33,037 bases of DNA, from the IMG/VR virus record IMGVR_UViG_3300005523_000006, positions 1 through 33,037 of that record; one strand, written 5' to 3'. The DNA comes from a virus. The notes below the pieces were generated by a model. It made no database searches and had not been told where the DNA came from. It worked only from the letters and a program-made list of their open reading frames with translations. Of the stretch, positions 26,184-33,037 are shown piece after piece; position 1 is the stretch's first letter; each line of letters begins with the position of its first letter. Made by a program: the position numbers and the translations under genes.

Positions 26184-28088
26184 CTACCAAAATTTCAATT
26201 TTTTAATGAAACTACCTGCACTTTTAATTGCTGTGGATAATCCTGATGGATTTCTGTACATATTAGCAGGTCCAGTTTTAGACCCTAAAAAGAAACTTTC
26301 TGCAACATCGGCATATTTTTTTATTTGGGCCACACTTTCAGTAATGTTGCCTGATGTTATACCTTGAACAAAAGACAGAGATTCTTGTTTGATTATTGCT
26401 TCAATGTTTTTACCTGCATTAACTATTTCAGTAATATCCTGTACTTTTAAATTTACCTCGTCATTTAATGCTACAAGTTTTTTGACCTGCGTTGATACTC
26501 CGTTAATTGTTTTGTTTGCCATTAATGTTTCTCTAATTTCTTTTAGTTTTGCATCTGATAGATTTGGATTGTTTTCTTTAATTTTTTCTATCACACCGCT
26601 AATATATTTTTTCTTACGTTCTTGACTGCTTTGCCTTGCATATGGCTCATGGGTAACAAAGTCTGATACTGTTGTCCTCACTTTTATTGTGTTTGGCTCA
26701 CCGCCCTCTTTAATTGGTTTTTCTACAGATATATCGTTAGCATCTGTTACAATGATTGCCACGTTTTGGTGATCTGGTGTTAACCAACTACAACCCCAGG
26801 AAGGATTTTGTTTACTGCCTGAGTTTAGATCAATCCTGCCACCTTTTAAGTTATGTGCACCACTGGCACTGTGCAACTGTGCTCCAGCATGTGACATTAT
26901 TCCGTCTCTAGCAAAACTTTGTATAATTCCTTGCTGTGAAGAATTAAAAATTCCTGCTTCTCCCATGTTGTATATTCTTGGTGAACTGTTGGCAATGTTT
27001 ATGTCACTGACCATTCTAATTCTCTGTTTGGCATGGAAATTAATATCCATGTCTGAGTGTACGTTAAAGTCTCCTCCGGATCTTATGTTAATGCCTGATG
27101 CAGAAAATATACTAACTGTTCCATCACTGGCCATTTCAATGAATGCTTTACCCGAACCATTAGCGAGATATATTACACCTTCAGTGTCATGCATCAACAA
27201 TTGATGTCCCGATGCTGTTCTTAACCTTGCTAGTTTATTGTTTCCAACTTTGTCTCCGTCATCTAAAACAAAACAATGTCCCAGATCCCTATCCACTTGT
27301 ATTGGTGTGTTGTCTAAACCAATGTTAAGTGTTCTCGACGTTTCACTTGTGGCACCCGGAGTGTTCCAACCAAACACTTGGCTTGGTGATTCTCTTCTGG
27401 CACTAGATGATGTTGTACCTCTTATATCGTCCTTTATCAATCCTTCTTGGAACAGTTGTTCCGCTAATACATCATTGACAGGAAATCTCCATTTGTCTAA
27501 TCCTTGTAAAGATTCTCCACCTTGGTATGACTTTTTATTTTTTTCTTCGACAGGTAAAAAATCTGTTCCATAATTTTTCAGTTTAACTCCTGCGTTTGCA
27601 CCTATCTGTCTTTCTCTATTAGTGATCTGTTCTGTGTTATTCACAGTAAATTCTGATGATCCCATTCCAGGCACGTTCTGATTTGTTAAAGGCTCTTGTA
27701 TACAACCCATCCAGAAAGCGTTACGTTGGCCTTTTTCGCCCTTTGCGAATATAACCATCACATTGGTATCAACGTCTGGTGGAATCGCCCACATACCATA
27801 TGAACGTTGCTGTGGTCCGCCCGTCTGATCCATTGTGTTTGCCTTGAAAGGTTTGGCTCCGTAGAAAGGCGACAAGTACTGGCACCATATAACTTGATTA
27901 GCAGTTATATCTTGTCCATCTGTCTTTGTGAGTGCAGGAATGACAACACCCAGTCTGCCCATTTTTAAAGGATCTATAGTATTCTTTACAACACCGATAT
28001 AAGGACCTGCGTCTTTGGCATTGGCCTTTTGATCATAATTTTTAAGATTGTCGTGTGTGTCTGCGAATCCGCCTGATAATATACTCAT
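26184..28088 (-). CDS. 5: Baseplate central spike, gp5-like, without lysozyme domain (634 aa)
   Basis: The N-terminal OB-fold segment has the gp5/VgrG signature PYIGVVKNTIDPLKMGRLGV with VIWCQYLSPFYG. After a linker, residues about 285-420 form a spike beta-helix of VgrG type: LRTASGHQLLMHDTEGVIYL, IEMASDGTVSIFSASGINI, RSGGDFNVHSDMDINFHA. The T4 gp5 lysozyme domain between these parts is absent; no Glu-Asp-Thr catalytic set is visible. The last ~210 residues are mostly helical (IEKIKENNPNLSDAKLKEIR) and end basic (IKKLKFW). It lies three bases after the hub gene. Host wall breakdown must come from elsewhere or may not be needed at entry. Confidence 0.8.
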   Translation of the reverse strand: MSILSGGFADTHDNLKNYDQKANAKDAGPYIGVVKNTIDPLKMGRLGVVIPALTKTDGQDITANQVIWCQYLSPFYGAKPFKANTMDQTGGPQQRSYGMWAIPPDVDTNVMVIFAKGEKGQRNAFWMGCIQEPLTNQNVPGMGSSEFTVNNTEQITNRERQIGANAGVKLKNYGTDFLPVEEKNKKSYQGGESLQGLDKWRFPVNDVLAEQLFQEGLIKDDIRGTTSSSARRESPSQVFGWNTPGATSETSRTLNIGLDNTPIQVDRDLGHCFVLDDGDKVGNNKLARLRTASGHQLLMHDTEGVIYLANGSGKAFIEMASDGTVSIFSASGINIRSGGDFNVHSDMDINFHAKQRIRMVSDINIANSSPRIYNMGEAGIFNSSQQGIIQSFARDGIMSHAGAQLHSASGAHNLKGGRIDLNSGSKQNPSWGCSWLTPDHQNVAIIVTDANDISVEKPIKEGGEPNTIKVRTTVSDFVTHEPYARQSSQERKKKYISGVIEKIKENNPNLSDAKLKEIRETLMANKTINGVSTQVKKLVALNDEVNLKVQDITEIVNAGKNIEAIIKQESLSFVQGITSGNITESVAQIKKYADVAESFFLGSKTGPANMYRNPSGLSTAIKSAGSFIKKLKFW

Positions 28089-28091
28089 GTT

Positions 28092-30575
28092 TTAAAATAA
28101 ATCATCCTTCCAGTTGCTCCATGGCGTTTTACCCAATATTGCATCTTTCTTGCCTAAGTTGTCCATCTTCTCATCCTGTTTCTTGGTAAGTCCCGATGAT
28201 ACTTCTTCTGTAATACCGTACATCCTATTCCAACCAGTCACCTCAGTTTCAGTCTTTTTACCATCTATTTTTTTAGCATCTGCTTTAATGTTAGTTACTA
28301 TCGTTCCTACTCCAGTACCTTGTTGTTGGTTCAACCTTACACAGTGCAGTGTTTGTAGAAATTGGCCGTTGTTAATCTTAGAATCCACTTTGACAACCTG
28401 ATATATGCCAGTGAAGAAATGACTTCTTGATCCTTCGTCTGTGGTCGAATGTGTCAACAAGTTATAGGTACCTTTCACATCATTAATGTCCGGTGGCGTA
28501 ATAAAATCTAATTGTATCAACGGTTGGAAATTCTCTGAATTAAAACTTCGGAATCTTTGACTTACTGCTGAATTACCTATACCGTTTGCTCTGTTCTTAC
28601 TTCTGTTTTTATGAATTGGTATGTATTGGTCTTGGCAGATAAACGCTGGATCTCCCAAAATCTCCATCTCAATCCTTATCATGTCAGCCTGCGGATTGGT
28701 GATGTAATCATAGAACTGCTGGGTTTTGTCTCGTCCTGCTATCATCGTGTTACTGCCCTTTTGGATACTAGCCTCCTGCCTTAAAGGCGCCACAGGCTCT
28801 CCTGCATCTTGTCCAAATATTTCTATTAAATTTTTTTCAAAATCTCTGTATTTCCCGTCTTCCTTGCTGTCCTTATCAAACGGTCTCACATTTCTCAAAT
28901 AATATGCAGTCTTGTAATTGATTCTCAAATTTTGTATATCTACGTTCTCACCTGTGTAAATGTATTTGTATTTTTTCCTTACCCATTTGGACCAATCTAC
29001 AAACCCCAATGTCACACCAGGTGGAAAAAATTTCAGTACGTGTATTTTTTTTGGCACTGCTTTGAACACTATCCTTTTTGGACTTACTTTCCTTATGGAG
29101 TCGATTACATCAGGTTTTATGTGTTCAACAGAAACTTTTATTTCAAACCAATCAATCCATTGATTATTTTTTGCGAGATCTTTAAAGTCTTGACTCTTAT
29201 AAAAATCTAATAAATCGTCTCCTTCTTTGAATGTAGTTGTTTCTGCTCCACCGTCAGTCACGAACTTGCCCGATTTGTTAGTGGCGTTTCCTCCTGTGGC
29301 TGTCATTCTCATATGCCAATGTTGCCAGAATCTGTCCACAATATCTGAGAAGCCTCCGCCTATCCTTATGGCATCTTCAAAAAACTTCACTATACTTGTC
29401 TGTCCATTAATGTTTGCATCTGCCAATTTGATCTCTGGATTTTGAGCACCTCCTAACCATCTTTGTATCCAATTCTTGTTTGATTCTGCTATTACCGTGC
29501 TGTAAATATTGTTGTACTTGCACAAAGCCTCTACCTCAGAAGAAAGCACAAATTCATATTCGTCAAATAATTCTCTTTTCTTTTCTGTTTTTTCCTGCTC
29601 CATTATTTCGTTCAGTTGTTCTTTTACTTCCTTTACCCATTCACTTATGCTGTTCACAGTAAGGTTAAGTGATCCTCTCGGATATTTGAATCTATCGTCG
29701 TGTGCTAGGTCACCAAATGGCACAGCGATAACATTGTAAGTTGTTCCCGCTTCGTTGACATCAAATTCAACTCTAACGATCAATATAGGAATCTTCCTTA
29801 TGAATGCCTTATCCGATGATGCACCCAACGGGCGACCATTCTCGTCTGTTCCTTTAAACTCTATAGTCAACAGCAAAGGTGCGTCTTGAAAATCTCTGTA
29901 ACCGTTTATGAACGTGGCCGCTTTGACTTTTTCCACAAATGAAACACCAAACGGTTCGGACAGTTCAAAAGACATTTTGGTGAAGTTTGCCAATCCTCTC
30001 TCAGGATTTGGTCCAACTGTGCTTAACATATCCAAGTTCTCGAAAAACAAGTCATGCCCCTTCGATAGAACTTTGACCGATTCTTCCGGATTATAATTGT
30101 CATTGTATTTCATAGTACCTGAACGGTTCTTTTCTCTTATATCTGCTCTGAGTTTGTCGTTCTCTTCTTTGTATCGTCCACCGCTGATGTTGGGATCACC
30201 TATGCCGCCCGACCTAGCAATCACATCATGTATTGGATTTTCTAGGAAAGCGTGAGTAGTTAATTCTTCTTCGCTTATTCCACTCAATGTAAAAAGTGTG
30301 TTATAGGTAGCAAATTGATGTAACCCATTTGTTTTTAATAAATCAGGATGACCTGTGTCTTCTAAGGAAACATCAGACACCACAGTGCCTTCAAAGCCTG
30401 CCGCATTGTAGGCCTTATTTTTCATCCAAGCATCTAATTGCTCGTTGTATTTTTTCCGTATGTTTATTGCACTACCACCATAGAGGTATTCGCCGTCTTT
30501 TCCTTTTTTGAATGCGTTAAAAATTTCCTTAGACTTCCGTTTAACGCCAAATTTATCGTTATCGAACAAACCCAT
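28092..30575 (-). CDS. Baseplate hub protein, possibly gp27-like (827 aa)
   Basis: ATG 30575 has a good AGGAG site at 30582-30586, six bases away, inside the gp53-like gene end. It lies between the gp53-like and spike genes, the expected place for the hub that docks the spike. The middle has FTKMSFELSEPFGVSFVEK, a VNEAGTTYNVIAVPFGDLA strand pair, and a charged helix SEWVKEVKEQLNEIMEQEK. The C-terminal part carries IRIEMEILGDPAFICQDQY and FFTGIYQVVKVDSKINNGQF followed by LQTLHCVRLN, a pattern typical of hub domains in gp27, XkdQ and gpD proteins. At 827 residues it is about twice T4 gp27 (391). I am sure it is a virion protein, less sure of the gp27 assignment. Confidence 0.65.
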   Translation of the reverse strand: MGLFDNDKFGVKRKSKEIFNAFKKGKDGEYLYGGSAINIRKKYNEQLDAWMKNKAYNAAGFEGTVVSDVSLEDTGHPDLLKTNGLHQFATYNTLFTLSGISEEELTTHAFLENPIHDVIARSGGIGDPNISGGRYKEENDKLRADIREKNRSGTMKYNDNYNPEESVKVLSKGHDLFFENLDMLSTVGPNPERGLANFTKMSFELSEPFGVSFVEKVKAATFINGYRDFQDAPLLLTIEFKGTDENGRPLGASSDKAFIRKIPILIVRVEFDVNEAGTTYNVIAVPFGDLAHDDRFKYPRGSLNLTVNSISEWVKEVKEQLNEIMEQEKTEKKRELFDEYEFVLSSEVEALCKYNNIYSTVIAESNKNWIQRWLGGAQNPEIKLADANINGQTSIVKFFEDAIRIGGGFSDIVDRFWQHWHMRMTATGGNATNKSGKFVTDGGAETTTFKEGDDLLDFYKSQDFKDLAKNNQWIDWFEIKVSVEHIKPDVIDSIRKVSPKRIVFKAVPKKIHVLKFFPPGVTLGFVDWSKWVRKKYKYIYTGENVDIQNLRINYKTAYYLRNVRPFDKDSKEDGKYRDFEKNLIEIFGQDAGEPVAPLRQEASIQKGSNTMIAGRDKTQQFYDYITNPQADMIRIEMEILGDPAFICQDQYIPIHKNRSKNRANGIGNSAVSQRFRSFNSENFQPLIQLDFITPPDINDVKGTYNLLTHSTTDEGSRSHFFTGIYQVVKVDSKINNGQFLQTLHCVRLNQQQGTGVGTIVTNIKADAKKIDGKKTETEVTGWNRMYGITEEVSSGLTKKQDEKMDNLGKKDAILGKTPWSNWKDDLF

Positions 30576-30576
30576 T

Positions 30577-30876
30577 CTATACTCCTAAATCACTAGAAAT
30601 ATTTTCTGCTTTGGGTAATTGGATTGTTACTCCTGGTTTGAAGTCATATATTGGATCTTCGATTTCGTCTGGATTTCTCTGTGCAAACACCCACCAAAGT
30701 CTTGGTGTACCATAAAGGTCAAAAGCCAACAGGTCCGGTCTGTATGCATAAGTTCTTTCTATCGTGTAAGTCTTATCGTCCGCTTCGGCAGTTATTGATC
30801 TCGGCACATACATTTCTAAATTAATTTCATTCTGTGGAGTAGCATAGTAGGGTGATGTGTTTGAATATTTTGCCAT
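30577..30876 (-). CDS. 53: Baseplate wedge protein, gp53-like (99 aa)
   Basis: The protein is short and begins MAKYSNTSPYYATPQ. The distinctive part is YRPDLLAFDLYGTPRLWWVF followed by AQRNPDEIEDPIYDFKPG and VTIQLPKAE. The pattern Tyr-Gly-x-x-x-Leu-Trp-Trp-Val followed by Asn and Asp-Pro, then a LysM-like GVTIQLP ending, matches gp53-type wedge proteins and similar LysM tail proteins. T4 gp53 is longer (196 aa), so this is a reduced version. Its start overlaps the stop of the preceding gene (TAATG), and the hub gene starts one base after its own stop. Position next to hub, gp5, gp25 and gp6 supports the assignment. Confidence 0.65.
   Translation of the reverse strand: MAKYSNTSPYYATPQNEINLEMYVPRSITAEADDKTYTIERTYAYRPDLLAFDLYGTPRLWWVFAQRNPDEIEDPIYDFKPGVTIQLPKAENISSDLGV
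30582..30586 (-). promoter_or_regulatory. Ribosome binding site AGGAG for the hub gene
   Basis: AGGAG on the minus strand lies six bases before the hub ATG at 30575 and overlaps the last codons of the gp53-like gene. It is notable because most genes in this block show no Shine-Dalgarno site. Confidence 0.7.
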
Positions 30877-31709
30877 TATACTAATCCTATTCCTCTTTCT
30901 GTGTCTAAAGAACCATCAGCAAATTTTCTCAGTGAAAATTGTCGTAACGTCTCTCTGCTGTAGATTGGAGTCACCATGCAAGAAATTGTAGATATCGTTG
31001 GTGCCCAAGATGAATCCTCAACTCTATTTTCGTCTATGATATAATTGTCAAATTTATCAACACCTATTGCCTCTGATGATCCGTTACTTTGGTTTGTTGA
31101 TATGTAATCGATGCCTGGTCTTAGTTCAACACTAAATTGGCTTATCACGACAGGAACTTTATTGTACACGTGATCTCCATAACCTGATAGATGTACTATT
31201 GGTGGAGGTGAACCTCTAAACTTGCTTTGACCAAAAGCCATTTTGGTCATGGTTCTTAAAAATTTTACTGTGGCTATCCAATGTTTGGCATCATCGGAGT
31301 TTTGTACTGGAAACTCTCCCACTATACTGATAGTGTCAACTTGTGAATTTTGATATGCTTGGAAAGGATAGTTGCTGTGCGTTTGTGCAAGTGGATTGTA
31401 GTTTGCAGAGTTCTGTACGATCACGGCAGGTGTTACTGGCCAAAACACACCTCTGGATTTTTCCAACGGTGCAAGTAATTCGTTGTTGTCTAACAAATAC
31501 TTAAAATGTGACTCATTAGGAAGTTGTAATCTTACTCTCCAATCCTGTGCACCTGATCTTCCAGACCATTTTGCTTTGGCTGACTGTATACGGCTATCGT
31601 CGTCAATACCAGCACCTTTAAGTCGTGCTATGGTCTTGTTTAGGATGCCAGTTCCTAGGTCCTTAAGTGTTTTACCTAAAGTAGGTTTTTGTGGTACGTT
31701 AAATGTCAT
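30876..31709 (-). CDS. Baseplate tube-cap or tube-initiator protein, gp48/gp54-like (277 aa)
   Basis: This is the first gene of the leftward late block. The basic N-terminus has LGKTLKDLGTGILNKTIARL. A tube-like beta domain follows: DWRVRLQLPNESHFKYLL, VFWPVTPAVIVQNSANYNPL, THSNYPFQAYQNSQVDTISI, VGEFPVQNSDDAKHWIATVK, then GSPPPIVHLSGYGDHVYNKV and PVVISQFSVELRPGIDYI. Such a pattern of paired strands with PPI/L-x-HLSGYG is typical of baseplate tube proteins related to gp48 and gp54 of T4 (364 and 320 aa). I cannot choose between gp48 and gp54. The ATG at 31709 lies 46 bases after an exact late promoter. Confidence 0.6.
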   Translation of the reverse strand: MTFNVPQKPTLGKTLKDLGTGILNKTIARLKGAGIDDDSRIQSAKAKWSGRSGAQDWRVRLQLPNESHFKYLLDNNELLAPLEKSRGVFWPVTPAVIVQNSANYNPLAQTHSNYPFQAYQNSQVDTISIVGEFPVQNSDDAKHWIATVKFLRTMTKMAFGQSKFRGSPPPIVHLSGYGDHVYNKVPVVISQFSVELRPGIDYISTNQSNGSSEAIGVDKFDNYIIDENRVEDSSWAPTISTISCMVTPIYSRETLRQFSLRKFADGSLDTERGIGLV

Positions 31710-31718
31710 ACTAAATGG

Positions 31719-31747
31719 TTGCTTTCCTTTTCATAATTTTGTATACT
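31719..31747 (+). promoter_or_regulatory. Possible host sigma70-type promoter for gp55
   Basis: TTGCTT (31719-31724) and TATACT (31742-31747) are separated by 17 bases, the ideal spacing; the -10 matches TATAAT at five of six positions, the -35 only at TTG. Transcription would start near 31754 and give a leader of about 100 bases. A late sigma gene is expected to be expressed by host polymerase before late promoters work, which fits. Confidence 0.35.
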
Positions 31748-31757
31748 ATAAAGTATA
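31742..31757. repeat. Inverted repeat overlapping the late promoter
   Basis: TATACT-ATAA-AGTATA is a perfect 6-bp inverted repeat with a 4-bp centre. Its right arm overlaps two bases of the late box at 31756-31763, and its left arm is the proposed -10 of the gp55 promoter. It could be a small operator shared by the two directions, or a chance AT palindrome. Confidence 0.35.
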
Positions 31758-31763
31758 TTTATA
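31756..31763 (-). promoter_or_regulatory. Late promoter TATAAATA at the head of the baseplate block
   Basis: The minus strand reads CTATAAATATAC, containing the exact T4 late promoter box. It lies 46 bases before the tube-cap ATG at 31709 in the only sizeable intergenic region (31710-31852). The gp55-type sigma encoded next to it would be the factor that reads it. Confidence 0.8.
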
Positions 31764-31852
31764 GGCACAATAATAGGCGCATTTAATTACCCTTAAGGCA
31801 CGATTCAACAGACCTGTTTGTGGTCAATTTTACACTAATAATTTGGAGAAAC

Positions 31853-32833
31853 ATGAAAAGAGTAAAGTACCTAAACAACCGTGATCTGTTGGCACAAATA
31901 CACGCCAGCAAAAACACTTATTGTTCGTATGTGAGCGATGATGACTCGCAGTACGATCTTATAGTGCCTACACTAAAAAAATTAAATGCCAGTGCGGTAG
32001 CACAGGCTAGAAAAGCCAAAGCAAAAAGGCTCACACAAGAAGCATGGGAAGAAGCAAAAGCGGCAGGTCTCAAAAAAATTAAACTTTCAGATTACACAGT
32101 AAGTCCAAGAAAAATTGAAAAAACAGATTTAGTTTTTAGGGTGATGATGTTCGATCATATCCCAATGGATGACGACAGAAAGAAGAATAAAAAAACAACT
32201 GCTGATCATCATGCAAAAATTAACTTTCCACCGTTCCAACATTATAGATTAGACAAAAAAGGCAAACCAGTATGTGTGGGAAAATCACATTGGGTTGGCG
32301 GTATGGAAAACGGCAACTTTAGTTGTGACCATGGCAAAATAACAAACAGTTTAGCACTGATGTTTATGAAATTGTGTGAAAGATACGGCACAAGATCAAA
32401 CTGGAGAGGTTACACTTACAATGACGAGATGCAGTCACAAGCACTGATGCAACTGTCACAGATTGGTTTACAATTTGACGAGAGTAAATCAGAGAATCCA
32501 TTTGCATATTATACAGCGGCAATAACAAATTCATTTACAAGAATACTAAACATTGAAAAGAAAAATCAAGCAATCAGAGACGACTTGTTAGAAGTAAACA
32601 ATATGATGCCTTCGTTTACTAGGCAAAACGAGAATGATGCTAATTCTCCCGCATACAAAAAAAGAATGAAAACTGTACACGGAGAAGTGCGTCAAGTTAA
32701 TAAAACTGGTATTGCAAAATTAAACAAAGTATTAAAGAAAAAAGGAAAAATCACAGAAGAAGATTTTGAAAGTGTAAACTCACGAAAAGTTGATATGACT
32801 AATCACAAACCAATTGTAAAAAAGAGATGGTAG
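31853..32833 (+). CDS. 55: Late-transcription sigma factor gp55 (326 aa)
   Basis: I choose ATG 31853 because GGAGA at 31845-31849 is placed correctly before it; a GTG at 31820 in frame would add 11 residues and has no ribosome site. The protein is a minimal sigma factor that directs host RNA polymerase to TATAAATA promoters. The region-2-like core is at residues about 165-245: LALMFMKLCERYGTRSNWRG, then NDEMQSQALMQLSQIGLQFD, SENPFAYYTAAITNSFTRIL and EKKNQAIRDDLLE. T4 gp55 has only 185 residues. This one carries an N-terminal part of about 160 residues with a Lys/Ala helix (AVAQARKAKAKRL) and FPPFQHYRL...GKSHWVGGMENG. The C-terminus is basic (IVKKRW). It is followed four bases later by gp47. 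Confidence 0.9.
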   Translation: MKRVKYLNNRDLLAQIHASKNTYCSYVSDDDSQYDLIVPTLKKLNASAVAQARKAKAKRLTQEAWEEAKAAGLKKIKLSDYTVSPRKIEKTDLVFRVMMFDHIPMDDDRKKNKKTTADHHAKINFPPFQHYRLDKKGKPVCVGKSHWVGGMENGNFSCDHGKITNSLALMFMKLCERYGTRSNWRGYTYNDEMQSQALMQLSQIGLQFDESKSENPFAYYTAAITNSFTRILNIEKKNQAIRDDLLEVNNMMPSFTRQNENDANSPAYKKRMKTVHGEVRQVNKTGIAKLNKVLKKKGKITEEDFESVNSRKVDMTNHKPIVKKRW

Positions 32834-32837
32834 TATA

Positions 32838-33037
32838 ATGGCATTTTTTAAAAAAGTTGCTTGTTTCACAGATATACATTTTGGCATGAAAGGTAATTCA
32901 AGAGTACACAACGATGATTGTGAGCAGTTTGTAAAATGGTTTATAGAAACAGCAAAAGCAGAAGGTTGTGAAACTTGCATATTCTTGGGAGATTGGCATC
33001 ATCACAGATCCTCAACAAATGTTTCCACAATGAACTA
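32838..33037 (+). CDS. 47: Recombination endonuclease subunit gp47 (SbcD/Mre11-like), cut by window edge
   Basis: The first 66 codons are present. The metallophosphoesterase signature is visible at once: CFTDIHFGMKGNSR with Asp12 and His14, and then CIFLGDWHHHRSS with Asp52, the D-x-H and GD-x-x-x motifs of SbcD/Mre11 nucleases. In T4, gp47 works with gp46 to resect DNA ends for recombination-dependent replication. The ATG lies four bases after the gp55 stop, so the two are co-transcribed. The gp55-gp47 neighbourhood is conserved in T4-like phages. The C-terminal part lies outside the window. Confidence 0.93.
   Translation, partial: MAFFKKVACFTDIHFGMKGNSRVHNDDCEQFVKWFIETAKAEGCETCIFLGDWHHHRSSTNVSTMN

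Noticed and set aside
31820-31852. GTG start giving gp55 11 extra residues
   Set aside because: There is no ribosome site before 31820, while GGAGA is placed properly for ATG 31853, and the extra residues (VNFTLIIWRN) cover what looks like the leader.
31710-31852. Strong intrinsic terminator between the divergent units
   Set aside because: The only hairpin-like sequence is the AT-only TATACT/AGTATA palindrome without a U-run, and transcription diverges from here, so a terminator is not expected.
1-33037. CRISPR arrays, tRNA genes, insertion sequences and attachment sites
   Set aside because: I saw no regularly spaced direct repeats, cloverleaf-type segments, transposase or integrase motifs, or flanking terminal repeats; nearly all DNA is occupied by structural genes.

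Overview
The window looks like part of the genome of a T4-like (contractile-tail) myovirus, most likely marine. This rests on four things seen in the sequence: a run of baseplate genes (gp48-, gp53-, hub-, gp5-, gp25- and gp6-like) in a single direction; a gp55-type late sigma factor followed by a gp47-type recombination nuclease on the opposite strand; exact copies of the T4 late promoter box TATAAATA at the head of the structural block; and AT-rich DNA with tail proteins of the style seen in cyanophages and SAR11 phages. The host cannot be named from this window. No photosynthesis, tRNA, integrase or transposase genes were seen.

Layout. On the plus strand at the right end are gp55 (31853-32833) and the first 66 codons of gp47 (from 32838). 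A divergent control region (31710-31852) holds a late promoter for the leftward block and a possible sigma70-type promoter for gp55. Everything left of it is on the minus strand and is almost gapless. Read right to left it encodes: a tube-cap-like protein (gp48/gp54 type), a gp53-like wedge protein, an 827-residue hub protein, a gp5-like spike without a lysozyme domain, gp25, gp6, a 4285-residue giant protein in the gp7 position, a 242-residue virion protein, two tail-fibre-like paralogues, a polyglycine adhesin-like protein with a Hint domain, three small enzymes (2OG-Fe(II) dioxygenase, short-chain dehydrogenase, GNAT-like acyltransferase), a 58-residue protein, a third fibre paralogue, and a partial virion protein that runs off the left edge.

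How the parts fit. gp55 would direct phage late transcription from the TATAAATA boxes, producing the baseplate first and then the host-contact proteins. The giant protein carries a cupredoxin-like domain, an FG-GAP-type beta-propeller and a C-terminal array of GDGST modules, so it probably combines wedge and peripheral adhesin functions. The three enzymes, translationally coupled to the Hint/polyglycine protein and lying among fibre genes, are the best candidate for an undescribed system: a cassette that processes or decorates phage tail adhesins, or a host surface molecule. That role is inference from position and motifs only.
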